The notes under the pieces were generated by a model. That model saw only the letters and a list, made by a program, of their open reading frames with translations, was not told where the DNA came from and did no database searches. Position numbers and translations under genes: made by a program. Shown one piece after another: positions 27,091 through 34,982 of a stretch of DNA of 64,000 bases. Each line of letters begins with the position of its first letter. The first letter of the stretch is position 1. Origin of the DNA: Dermacoccus nishinomiyaensis. Lineage in GTDB: Bacteria; Actinomycetota; Actinomycetes; Actinomycetales; Dermatophilaceae. Where the stretch lies: the NCBI RefSeq assembly GCF_900447535.1, contig NZ_UFXX01000001.1, positions 1,054,001 through 1,118,000 of the forward strand, written 5' to 3'.

Positions 27091-27330
27091 GTGACGTTTC
27101 GAGAGTGGACCAAGGCATACGGAGGCACCTACTCGACGGTTTTGCTTGTCGCGATGATGGTGTCGATTGTGGTGGCGAACGAGTACGCACAGGATTCCCT
27201 GTGGATGTACCTAGTCATCGGGCTACCACTGCTGCTCACGCTTCAGTTTGGGCTCAGCGTTATCGCTTGGCAGTTCACGGAGCACCGTCGGCGGGGCATG
27301 CCCGGTCAAGACTCGACCCATGAGGACTAG
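27091..27330 (+). CDS. Small membrane protein (two spans)
   Basis: The 79-residue protein has hydrophobic segments at about 13-28 and 35-57 and a charged C-terminus (EHRRRGMPGQDSTHED). I chose the GTG at 27091 because GGAGGTGG (27080-27087) precedes it at the right distance; the frame is open to 27016. It is the only gene between boundary sites 7 and 8. The function is unknown. Confidence 0.6.
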   Translation: MTFREWTKAYGGTYSTVLLVAMMVSIVVANEYAQDSLWMYLVIGLPLLLTLQFGLSVIAWQFTEHRRRGMPGQDSTHED

Positions 27331-27377
27331 CTACTTGGGAGCCCTTGAATCCCGCCTCCGGCGCGCGTGACGGTGTA

Positions 27378-27397
27378 GCTCAAACGAATGGATCTGC
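27378..27397 (+). repeat. Cassette-boundary repeat, site 8
   Basis: GCTCAAACGAATGGATCTGC, preceded by GTA. It supplies the last codons and the TGA stop (27380-27382) of the minus-strand gene that follows. Confidence 0.7.
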
Positions 27398-27589
27398 ACC
27401 AGTGGTGCCGCCCTTCTGTCTGAGGCGGCTGCGCTCGAAGAAAAAACGTTCCATACGACGTGTGCCGTTCCACCACGCCAGGAACGGCAGCGCCAAGAGG
27501 CATAGGCCCAGGGGCATCAAAGACCAATCTTGATCGGCCGCGGCGGCGTAGACAGCCGCGATCAGCACAGGTCCACTGATCAGCCACAT
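27380..27589 (-). CDS. Small membrane protein (two spans), ending inside a boundary repeat
   Basis: The 69-residue protein has two hydrophobic segments (about 2-18 and 24-40), then a basic stretch (WNGTRRMERFFFERSRLRQK). It ends ADPFV, where PFV and the stop are encoded by boundary site 8. GGAGG lies 15 nt before the ATG. Its upstream region is cut off after 22 bp by IS3, so its own promoter is probably lost. The function is unknown. Confidence 0.55.
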   Translation of the reverse strand: MWLISGPVLIAAVYAAAADQDWSLMPLGLCLLALPFLAWWNGTRRMERFFFERSRLRQKGGTTGADPFV

Positions 27590-27638
27590 TATGGCGAACG
27601 TGCACCTCCAGTGAAGCGCCCTGGGTTTCGTTCCGCGC

Positions 27639-28553
27639 TTATGTGGTGACGAGGGTGCTCGTGTGGGATTGATCGTAAGCCGCTTCGACCTCGACTGGGG
27701 TGCGGTAGCCGAGGGCTTCGTGCAGGCGCTGGTGGTTCCACCAGCTCACCCACTCCAACGTCGCCAACTCAACCGCCGACGTCGACGGCCACGTCGTGCG
27801 CGAGTAGATCAGCTCGGCCTTGTACAAGCCGTTCACCGTCTCAGCCAAGGCGTTATCGTACGAATCGCCCACTGTCCCAACGGAAGGCGCAACGCCGTGC
27901 TCGGCCAACGTGTCGGTGTACGCCAGCGAAACGTACTGGACTCCGCGGTCGCTGTGGTGCACGAGCCGCCCGCCCTGACGCGCCGCCGGGGTCGTGGTGA
28001 TCGCCTGCTGCAACGCGATCAGCGGCAATGCCTGCGTCGTCAGCGATGACGCGACCGACCAGCCCACGATCTTGCGCGTGCACGCATCGGTGATGAACGC
28101 CGTGTACGCGAACCCACCGACGGTGCGCACGTACGTGATGTCCGCAACCCACAGCTCGTTCGGCGCCATCGCGTGGAAGTCACGCTCGACCAGGTCCGGG
28201 CGGTGATCGGGCAGCTTCGACGCGACGGTCGTGAACGGGCGACGCCCGCGCCGAACACCGTGCAGCCCAGCGACTTTCATGAGCCGGGCGGTCTGATCGC
28301 GTCCGATCATCCAGCCTTCGCGGCGCATCGCGTGCCACATCTTGCGCTGGCCGTACACGCCGTAATTCTGCTGGTGAACGCGCCGGATCTCGTCGATGAG
28401 TACCTCGTCACGGATTGCCCGGGCGCAGCGCGGGCGGGCTTTCGCTGCCCGGTAGCCGCGCGACGTGATGAACCCACACTCCATCGCGCCCAGCACGCGA
28501 CAGATGGACTCGACCCCGAACTGACCCTTGTGTTCGTCGATGAACCGGATCAT
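27639..28553 (-). CDS. IS3-family transposase OrfB, copy A
   Basis: This 304-residue integrase-core protein starts MIRFIDEHKGQFGVESICR. It carries the HTH_21-like segment NYGVYGQRKMWHAMRREGW and the DDE residues in WVADITYV, HHSDRGVQY and DNALAETVNG. It overlaps OrfA by 4 nt (ATGA), and in IS3 elements the active OrfAB form arises by frameshifting. The frame is intact, so the element may still be mobile. Confidence 0.92.
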   Translation of the reverse strand: MIRFIDEHKGQFGVESICRVLGAMECGFITSRGYRAAKARPRCARAIRDEVLIDEIRRVHQQNYGVYGQRKMWHAMRREGWMIGRDQTARLMKVAGLHGVRRGRRPFTTVASKLPDHRPDLVERDFHAMAPNELWVADITYVRTVGGFAYTAFITDACTRKIVGWSVASSLTTQALPLIALQQAITTTPAARQGGRLVHHSDRGVQYVSLAYTDTLAEHGVAPSVGTVGDSYDNALAETVNGLYKAELIYSRTTWPSTSAVELATLEWVSWWNHQRLHEALGYRTPVEVEAAYDQSHTSTLVTT

Positions 28554-28873
28554 TTCGTCGTGGGGCGGTCGAGTTCCGCTGCGAAAAAAGCCGATGCTTT
28601 CTTCAAGATCTCGTTCGCGCGCCGTGTCTCTGCAAGTTCGCGGCGAAGGCGCCGGTTCTCTTCCTCCAGGGACTCACGTGGCGCTGCCGCGCCCACCATG
28701 GCTGGTTGTTCGCCAGCACGGGGCATCCAGTTACGGATGGTCGCCGGCGCGATGCCGAGCGAGGCTCCGACGGCGTCCATCGCGACGCGCTGTGAGCATG
28801 CTTCGGCGGAGCGCTTGTCGAGCACCATCCTGACGGCGTGCTCACGCAACTGCTGGTCGTACTTCTTGGGCAT
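28550..28873 (-). CDS. IS3-family transposase OrfA, copy A
   Basis: The 107-residue helix-turn-helix protein starts MPKKYDQQLREHAVRMVLD and has GIAPATIRNWM as recognition helix region. A leucine-zipper-like coiled coil follows (SLEEENRRLRRELAETRRAN) and then the conserved ILKKASAFFAAELDRP. I used the ATG at 28873 near the element's right end. Confidence 0.9.
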   Translation of the reverse strand: MPKKYDQQLREHAVRMVLDKRSAEACSQRVAMDAVGASLGIAPATIRNWMPRAGEQPAMVGAAAPRESLEEENRRLRRELAETRRANEILKKASAFFAAELDRPTTK

Positions 28874-28918
28874 GGTCCGATTCTCCTTCAGATGAGTCGG
28901 AACCAAACCCAGGGCGCT

Positions 28919-30157
28919 TCAGAGTGCGGGCAGTTCCTCCTTCTCGAGGGTGTCGTCGTTGGTGACGATGGTGAGGCGGGACTTGGCGAGGATGTCCAAG
29001 CCGAGGTAGCGGCGGCCTTCGGCCCATTCGTCGGTCTGCTCGGCGAGCACGGCTCCGACGAGGCGGGTGATCGCGTCGCGGGTGGGGAAGATGCCGACGC
29101 TGTCGGTGCGGCGGCGGATCTCGCGGTTCAACCGCTCGTTCGGGTTGTTGGACCAGATCTGCTGCCAGAGCCCTTCGGGGAAGCCGGTGAAGGCAAGGAT
29201 GTCTTCACGAGCTGCTCCGAGGTGTTCGGCGACGTCGGGCAGGCGGTCGTCGACGTAGTCGATGAGCCGGTCGAACTGGGCAGCCACTGCTGGGGCGTCT
29301 GGCTGGTCATAGACGCTGTGGAGCATTGCTTTGACCGCGGGCCACATGTTCTTGGGTGTCACGGACATCAGGTTCGCGGCGTAGTGGGTGCGGCAACGCT
29401 GCCAAGCCGCTCCGGGCAGGTTCGCGGCGATCGCGTCCTTCAACCCGGGGTGGGCGTCGCTGGTGACGAGTCGGACTCCGGTCAGCCCGCGGGCGACGAG
29501 GTCGGCCAGGAACGTGTTCCAGGCCGGTCCGGTCTCACTCGTGGCGACTTGGAGCCCGAGGACCTCACGCCTGCCGTCAGCGTTCACGCCGGTCGCGACC
29601 AACACGACGGCCGAGACGACTCGGCCGCCTTCGCGGACCTTCATCGTGAGCGCGTCAGCGGCGACGAACGTGAACGGCCCCGCCTTACCCAATGGACGGT
29701 GGCGGAACTCAGCAACGATCTGGTCCAGATCGGCAGCCATCCGGCTCACCTGGGACTTCGACAGCGAGTTGATGCCGAGCGTCTTGACCAGCTTGTCCAT
29801 CCGCCGGGTCGAGACGCCGGCGAGGTAGCAGTCCGCGACCACGGTGATCAGTGCGGACTCGGCTCGCTTCCTGCGCTCCAGGAGCCAGTCGGGGAAGTAG
29901 GTTCCCGAACGCAGTTTCGGGATCGCAACATCGATCGTGCCGACCCTGGTGTCCAGATCGCGGTGCCGGTAGCCGTTGCGCTGGGCCGTCCGGTCCGGCG
30001 AGGGACGACCCCACTCGGCACCAACCACAGCGTCAGCGTCGGCCGAGAGCAACGCGTTGATGATCGACTGCAGCAACGACCGCATCAGGTCCGGACTGGC
30101 ATCGGTAAGGGCTTCGCTGAGCAGGCCAGCAGGGTCGACAATATGTGGAGCGGTCAT
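28919..30157 (-). CDS. IS256-family transposase, 3' end replaced by IS3
   Basis: This 412-residue mutator-type transposase has GAEWGRPSPDRTAQRNGYRH near the N-terminus, YLAGVSTRRMDKLVKTLGI, VAADALTMKVREGGRV (first Asp), LVTSDAHPGLKDAI (second Asp) and NNPNERLNREIRRRTDSVGI (Glu). Its last codons (ELPAL) run directly into the IS3 terminal repeat, which supplies the TGA stop. Homologues end a few residues later, so the protein may still work, but the element lacks its outer end on this side. Confidence 0.88.
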   Translation of the reverse strand: MTAPHIVDPAGLLSEALTDASPDLMRSLLQSIINALLSADADAVVGAEWGRPSPDRTAQRNGYRHRDLDTRVGTIDVAIPKLRSGTYFPDWLLERRKRAESALITVVADCYLAGVSTRRMDKLVKTLGINSLSKSQVSRMAADLDQIVAEFRHRPLGKAGPFTFVAADALTMKVREGGRVVSAVVLVATGVNADGRREVLGLQVATSETGPAWNTFLADLVARGLTGVRLVTSDAHPGLKDAIAANLPGAAWQRCRTHYAANLMSVTPKNMWPAVKAMLHSVYDQPDAPAVAAQFDRLIDYVDDRLPDVAEHLGAAREDILAFTGFPEGLWQQIWSNNPNERLNREIRRRTDSVGIFPTRDAITRLVGAVLAEQTDEWAEGRRYLGLDILAKSRLTIVTNDDTLEKEELPAL

Positions 30158-30280
30158 CGTGTGGTTCCGTTCGAGAGATCTGTGGAAGGTGAACTCGAAG
30201 GATCACGCGGTGGCCGCGTCGATGTCCATCACGACGACGAACTCGGCGACCGCGCTACACCACTATCAGGGACTCAACTG
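28922..30280 (-). mobile_element. Truncated IS256-family element
   Basis: The right end is near 30280, where the sequence changes from CTATCAGGGACTCAACT to IS30 sequence (GCGAAGTCGC). The left end is replaced by IS3 copy A. No pair of terminal repeats remains, so it is probably immobile. Confidence 0.7.
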
Positions 30281-31192
30281 CGAAGTCGCTCGCTACGGCG
30301 GGCCCGGCACCTATCGCGCGGCCATCGCTGACGCGGGCGCGTGGCGCAACGCGCGCCGCCCGAAACCCTCACGTCTTCACCGCGACACGGCGCTGTCGAG
30401 CCTGGTCGCGGCGAAGCTGGAACGAGGGTGGTCACCCGCCCAGATCGCCCACTGGCTACGGCGCGAACAGCAGGATTCGTTGTCGCACGAGTCGATCTAC
30501 CACGCCCTGTACACCGGCCAGATCCGTGCGCCACGACAGGGAAGCCTCTTGCGATCAGGGCGATCCCTGCGCCATGCGCGCGTCGCGAAACCCCGACAAC
30601 GCCGCGGCGTGTTGCGGAACATGACCTCCATCCACGATCGACCCACCAGCGTCGAAGACCGGGCCGAAGTCGGCCATTGGGAAGGTGACCTCGTCATGGG
30701 CCGACGCCCATCAGCCGTGGCCACCCTCGTCGAACGCTCCACCCGCCTGGTGCGCGTCGTCGCCCTGCCAAACGGGTACAAGGCTGACGCCGTCAGGGAC
30801 GCTCTCATCGAGAATCTCGCCGACATGCCGCCGCAGTTTCGTCGGTCGTTGACGTGGGATCGCGGCAGGGAAATGGCCTTCCACGACCAGGTGACGCACG
30901 CCCTGGGCATGCAGGTGTTCTTCTGTGACGCCCGTTCGCCATGGCAGCGCGGCACGAACGAAACTCCCCCGCGCGCTTCGCCCCAAGCGGGAGGTGCCCC
31001 CAGCGAACCGCCTGCTGCGTCAGTACCTCGCGAAGAACGCCGACCTACGCTCCTTCACCCAGACCGACCTCGACACCATCGCGGCGCGAATCAACGAACG
31101 GCCCCGCAAGGTCCTCGGCTGGGCCTCATCCCACGACGCTTACGCCGATAGCCTGAACACCATCAATGGTGCGTTGACCGGTTGAATCCGCC
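30281..31192 (+). pseudogene. IS30-family element, 5'-truncated copy
   Basis: The transposase starts in mid-gene (GGPGTYRAAIADAGAWRNA) because IS256 cut off the first 100 or so codons. It continues through WSPAQIAHWLRREQQDSLSH and EVGHWEGDLVMGRR to SPWQRGTNE. There an insertion of about 43 nt (30971-31013) shifts the frame. The proper C-terminus (NRLLRQYLAKNADL to INGALTG) is in another frame. The right end of the element (GGTTGAATCCGCC) is at 31192. The same insertion occurs in the other IS30 copy. Confidence 0.85.
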
Positions 31193-31203
31193 GTCATTTG
31201 AGC
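31193..31203 (-). repeat. Half of a cassette-boundary repeat, site 9, at the IS30 edge
   Basis: GTCATTTGAGC followed by TACG directly abuts the IS30 right end. Its complement, GTAGCTCAAATGAC, is the left half of the boundary repeat with one change. Confidence 0.55.
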
Positions 31204-31214
31204 TACGCGGTCAG

Positions 31215-31363
31215 ACGGGCGCGCTCCCGCTCTCATCGCCGAGGTCGACGGTGACGCTGCCGACGAGATGCTCGACCTGATGTCCAAGTTCCTCAACGAA
31301 GTCTTCCAGGGCTCCGCGCGCGTCGCACGCATCACGGCACGCCGCACCGGGTTGACAGAGTGA
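31215..31363 (+). pseudogene. C-terminal fragment of an unidentified gene
   Basis: An open frame without a start reads APALIAEVDGDAADEMLDLM, then SKFLNEVFQGSARVARITAR to a TGA at 31361-31363. It looks like a helical protein end. It lies between the IS30 remnant and the toxin-antitoxin operator. I cannot assign it. Confidence 0.35.
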
Positions 31364-31438
31364 CTCCATCCGCGTGAGTTTTCTCGCGCGCCACTCCTCT
31401 CAGGGCGTTGAGAGATCCCCGCAACACTATCTCCTGAG

Positions 31439-31474
31439 GCAGAGTTAGTATCGTCTTAATGTTACTAACTCTGC
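31439..31474. promoter_or_regulatory. 12-bp inverted-repeat operator of the AbiE-type module
   Basis: GCAGAGTTAGTA (31439-31450) and its exact complement (31463-31474) are 12 nt apart, ending 13 nt before the antitoxin start. AbiEi antitoxins are known to bind inverted repeats in their own promoters, so this is the likely autoregulatory operator. Confidence 0.75.
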
Positions 31475-31487
31475 ATGGGAGGTGTGT

Positions 31488-32483
31488 GTGAAGGCGTCAC
31501 ACGCTGTCACGACGCTCGAGGAGCTGGGTGCCTCCCAATGGGGGCTCATCACCACTGCCCAAGCTCAGGCCTACGGTGTCTCTCGCGTCACCCTGGGCCG
31601 GCTGCGCGAGGCCGGCATGGTGCATCCGCTGCGCCGTGGGGTGTACGCCCTGCCCTCGAGCGGTCAGGGTCCGTTACAAGACCTTCGGGCCGCCTGGCTC
31701 GCCACGAACCCAGCGGTGCTCGCCGAGGATCGTTTCCACCGCACCGGCGAGTCATTCGATGAGGTGGTGGTCTCTCACCTTTCCGCGGCTGCCGTTCACG
31801 GTCTGGGTGACGTGATGCCCACACATCACGAGTTCACGACCCCCCGTCGGCGCACGAGCAGCCACCCCGACGTCGTTTTTCACAGGCGGACCCTAGATGC
31901 GGACGAGCTGAGCATTGTTGACGGGCTGTTGGTGACGTCGATCGAGCGAACCGTCACCGATCTGTGCAGCCCCGGCGTCGACCTCGACCACTTCGCCGAG
32001 GTCGTGCGCGACGCGTTGGCCCATGGGCACGTCGATGCGCACCGGCTTGCCAACGCCCTCACACCGGGCGCGAAGCGTCTCGGGTTCTCCACGGGGGCTG
32101 CTCTCATCGAAGAATGCCTCGAGCGAGCCGGCCTTCCGGCCCCCGTCGTGAACACGCTCCCGCTGTGGCACGCGGCGCTCGTCCGGCAGCTCCAGCAGGC
32201 CATGCCCCTCCCGAAGATGGACTTCACTGCACTGTGGTCTTCGACCGGCCTTAACGCGTTGCCGCAGTCGCAATGGCGACAGCTTCAAGAATCCATGCAG
32301 CAGATCGCAGCCGAACACGTGCGTGCAGCGACGAGCGACATCGTGAAGCAGCTCGCGATTCCATCCATGCCCCACCTGGGTCTGGCGGCACGCATGACCC
32401 CGCCCATCTCGCAACGCGTCATCGACGATGAACATGATGCCGCCGGGCCGGCAGTCCCCCGCGGGCGGGAGGATGTCGCATGA
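31488..32483 (+). CDS. AbiEi-family type IV antitoxin (transcriptional repressor)
   Basis: The 331-residue protein has an N-terminal winged helix (GLITTAQAQAYGVSRVTLGR, then AGMVHPLRRGVYALPS) as in AbiEi. The AbiEi_4-type region follows (VVSHLSAAAVHGLGDVMP, VDGLLVTSIERTVTDLCS). AbiEi proteins neutralise the AbiEii nucleotidyltransferase and repress the operon. I chose the GTG at 31488 because GGGAGG (31478-31483) precedes it. Its stop overlaps the toxin start by 4 nt. It resembles the pseudogene at 8025 in its N-terminal domain. Confidence 0.88.
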   Translation: MKASHAVTTLEELGASQWGLITTAQAQAYGVSRVTLGRLREAGMVHPLRRGVYALPSSGQGPLQDLRAAWLATNPAVLAEDRFHRTGESFDEVVVSHLSAAAVHGLGDVMPTHHEFTTPRRRTSSHPDVVFHRRTLDADELSIVDGLLVTSIERTVTDLCSPGVDLDHFAEVVRDALAHGHVDAHRLANALTPGAKRLGFSTGAALIEECLERAGLPAPVVNTLPLWHAALVRQLQQAMPLPKMDFTALWSSTGLNALPQSQWRQLQESMQQIAAEHVRAATSDIVKQLAIPSMPHLGLAARMTPPISQRVIDDEHDAAGPAVPRGREDVA

Positions 32484-33415
32484 GCACCCCCTCGCCGCGC
32501 CCGCAGACGCCTCAAGCACTGCGCCGTTCTCTGGACGCCAAACTACGAGCAGAGGCGCGTGCGCAGGGCGCGAACATCACCCACGTGCGTAAGCAGTACG
32601 TCTTCACCCTGCTGTTTAAACGCCTCTTCCACGACGCGGATGGATCATGGGCCCTCGTGGGCGGCAACGCGCTACTCCTGCGCACCGGCGGCGGCCGATT
32701 CACCGACGACGTCGACCTGACCTACACCCAGACCTGGGAGGATGCCGAGCAGCTGCGCACCGAACTCACCCGCCTCGCCTCCCACGACCTAGGCGACGGG
32801 TTCACATTCCGCTTCACCCGGGCCGACAACCGCCGCCAGCCCGACGACTTCGGCTACGGCACCACCAGCGCCAAAGTCGCAGCCGACGCTCTGCTCGCGG
32901 GCAAGGTCTTCGAGACCTTCACTCTGGACATCGCCCTCAAACGCCACGTGCAAGACCCGGTTGACTACGTGCCCGCGCGCCCCGTCATCGAGCACCCCAC
33001 CCTCGACGACCTACCCCGCGTGCCAGTCGTGCACATCGAAAGCCACCTCGCCGACAAGATCTGCGCGATGTACGAAACCCACCACGGCGGGAAACCCTCC
33101 ACCCGCTACCGCGACCTCGCCGACATCGTGCGCATCGTGACCAACCTGCCCATCGACGCCGCCCGCCTCCCGCAGACGCTCGAGCGCGAAGCCGGCCGCC
33201 GCCACCTCGAGCTGCCGTCCCAGCTCATCTCGCCTCACGAGCAGTGGCAACGCGCGTACCCAGACGCGGCGAAAAAGTTCTCCGAGTTTCCCGCCGAGTA
33301 CCAGTCCCTCGAGGCATCACTCGCTCGCGCAGCGCAGTGCCTCGCCCCCGTCCTGTCACGAGAAGTCCTCGCCGGAACGTGGGACCCGCACACACGCATC
33401 TGGATCGACGCCTGA
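32480..33415 (+). CDS. AbiEii/AbiGii-family nucleotidyltransferase toxin
   Basis: The 311-residue protein has the AbiEii signature: WALVGGNALLLR (about 56-67), then RFTDDVDLTYT with the two catalytic Asp (about 72-82), and later HIESHLADKICAMYE and STRYRDLADI (KxxRxxD-type motif). Such toxins are NTP-transferases that inhibit growth and give abortive infection. Overlap with the antitoxin stop (ATGA, 32480-32483) shows an intact operon. Placement between two boundary-repeat halves suggests it entered as, or within, a cassette. Confidence 0.9.
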   Translation: MSTPSPRPQTPQALRRSLDAKLRAEARAQGANITHVRKQYVFTLLFKRLFHDADGSWALVGGNALLLRTGGGRFTDDVDLTYTQTWEDAEQLRTELTRLASHDLGDGFTFRFTRADNRRQPDDFGYGTTSAKVAADALLAGKVFETFTLDIALKRHVQDPVDYVPARPVIEHPTLDDLPRVPVVHIESHLADKICAMYETHHGGKPSTRYRDLADIVRIVTNLPIDAARLPQTLEREAGRRHLELPSQLISPHEQWQRAYPDAAKKFSEFPAEYQSLEASLARAAQCLAPVLSREVLAGTWDPHTRIWIDA

Positions 33416-33444
33416 GACCCCATCTCTAGCGGTCCAGAAACCTT

Positions 33445-34682
33445 GGCGGATTCAACCGGTCAACGCACCATTGATGGTGTTCAGGCTATCGGCGTAAGCG
33501 TCGTGGGATGAGGCCCAGCCGAGGACCTTGCGGGGCCGTTCGTTGATTCGCGCCGCGATGGTGTCGAGGTCGGTCTGGGTGAAGGAGCGTAGGTCGGCGT
33601 TCTTCGCGAGGTACTGACGCAGCAGGCGGTTCGCTGGGGGCACCTCCCGCTTGGGGCGAAGCGCGCGGGGGAGTTTCGTTCGTGCCGCGCTGCCATGGCG
33701 AACGGGCGTCACAGAAGAACACCTGCATGCCCAGGGCGTGCGTCACCTGGTCGTGGAAGGCCATTTCCCTGCCGCGATCCCACGTCAACGACCGACGAAA
33801 CTGCGGCGGCATGTCGGCGAGATTCTCGATGAGAGCGTCCCTGACGGCGTCAGCCTTGTACCCGTTTGGCAGGGCGACGACGCGCACCAGGCGGGTGGAG
33901 CGTTCGACGAGGGTGGCCACGGCTGATGGGCGTCGGCCCATGACGAGGTCACCTTCCCAATGGCCGACTTCGGCCCGGTCTTCGACGCTGGTGGGTCGAT
34001 CGTGGATGGAGGTCATGTTCCGCAACACGCCGCGGCGTTGTCGGGGTTTCGCGACGCGCGCATGGCGCAGGGATCGCCCTGATCGCAAGAGGCTTCCCTG
34101 TCGTGGCGCACGGATCTGGCCGGTGTACAGGGCGTGGTAGATCGACTCGTGCGACAACGAATCCTGCTGTTCGCGCCGTAGCCAGTGGGCGATCTGGGCG
34201 GGTGACCACCCTCGTTCCAGCTTCGCCGCGACCAGGCTCGACAGCGCCGTGTCGCGGTGAAGACGTGAGGGTTTCGGGCGGCGCGCGTTGCGCCACGCGC
34301 CCGCGTCAGCGATGGCCGCGCGATAGGTGCCGGGCCCGCCGTGGCGGGCGACTTCGCGGCTGATGCTCGTGTGATGCCGTCCCAGCCGAGCGGCGATGCC
34401 ACGGCACGACAAGCCGGCGGCGAGGCCGCGGGAGATCTCTTCACGTTCACTCAGCGACAGGTGCCGCCGGTTCCGGGCGCGCGGCGACGGCTTCACTCCG
34501 CCATGGCGGCGCAGCAGCGTCCGGACTGGGGTTTGGCTGACGCCGATCGTGCGGGCGATGAGCCTGATCGACTCACCCTTCGCCCACAACGCCCAGACGT
34601 TCTCCTGCTGCTCGTTCGACAACCCGGCCATGACACCCACGATCCCCTATCGGTGGTGGTGCGTTGACCGGTTGAATCCGCC
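33445..34682 (-). mobile_element. IS30-family insertion sequence, full-length copy
   Basis: The 1238-bp element is bounded by perfect inverted repeats of about 26 bp starting GGCGGATTCAACCGGTCAAC. It separates the two halves of a boundary repeat: CCAGAAACCTT (33434-33444) and ACCGTTTGAGC (34683-34693). No simple target duplication is visible. Confidence 0.88.
33486..34640 (-). pseudogene. IS30-family transposase with a hairpin insertion that breaks the frame
   Basis: The N-terminus is complete (LSNEQQENVWALWAKGESIR, then EISRGLAAGLSCRGIAARLG, both helix-turn-helix). The DDE core has GHWEGDLVMGRR, LTWDRGREMAFH and SPWQRGTNE. After GTNE an insertion of about 43 nt (33624-33666) forms a GC-rich hairpin and shifts the frame; the normal C-terminus (33452 to about 33640) is in another frame. 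The predicted 384-residue product therefore lacks the proper end after the catalytic Glu and is probably inactive. Confidence 0.82.
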
Positions 34683-34693
34683 ACCGTTTGAGC
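34683..34693 (-). repeat. Half of a cassette-boundary repeat, site 10, at the IS30 edge
   Basis: ACCGTTTGAGC followed by TACAGG. The complement, GTAGCTCAAACGGT, is the left half of the boundary repeat. The right half (AAGGTTTCTGG on the minus strand) is on the other side of IS30 at 33434-33444. Confidence 0.65.
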
Positions 34694-34739
34694 TACAGGC
34701 GGCGTGCCAGATCTTGACTCGACTCAGACGAATCCACTC

Positions 34740-34982
34740 TCAGTTCACCGGTGTCGTTGTCACACCCCGCGGCAGGAACTCACGCATCGAGCCGCACATC
34801 GTGCAGGTGAGAACCAGCGACTCCTCGCTCGCCCAGGCAAGGTCGAAGAATTCAGAGGCAGCTGAGTTCAGCTTGGCCCGACGCTGCCAGAAGCGGTCAA
34901 AGCCGCAGTGGAGGCAGACGATCGACTTGCTCGCTGCTACTGCGGTGAATTCGGGTGCTGAACGTGAGCTGAACAATCCCAT
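34740..34982 (-). CDS. Small zinc-ribbon-like protein (80 aa)
   Basis: The protein has two CxxC pairs: VCLHCGFDRFW (about 22-32) and TCTMCGSMREF (about 59-69), spaced as in a treble-clef or zinc-ribbon fold. Between them is FFDLAWASEESLVLT. The pattern matches small 'nucleic-acid-binding zinc ribbon' proteins of unknown role. It follows the IS30-interrupted boundary repeat, so it may be a further cassette gene. No ribosome-binding site stands out. Confidence 0.6.
   Translation of the reverse strand: MGLFSSRSAPEFTAVAASKSIVCLHCGFDRFWQRRAKLNSAASEFFDLAWASEESLVLTCTMCGSMREFLPRGVTTTPVN

Larger units (their letters stand above)
27612..28921 (-). mobile_element. IS3-family insertion sequence, copy A
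   Basis: The 1310-bp element has near-perfect 23-bp ends: TGAAGCGCCCTGGGTTTCG at the left, the complement with one mismatch at the right. Flanking triplets (CAG, GAG) do not match, and the left flank is cassette DNA while the right flank is IS256, so a deletion or recombination followed insertion. Confidence 0.88.

Noticed and set aside
22274-27397. The repeats as a CRISPR array
   Set aside because: Copies are 200-650 bp apart with genes between them, are not identical, and no cas gene is present.
22274-27397. The repeats as canonical integron attC sites
   Set aside because: The boxes (GCTCAAAC, GTTTGAGC) do not fit RYYYAAC/GTTRRRY, most boundaries show only one box pair, and there is no IntI gene. 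I therefore call them attC-like only.
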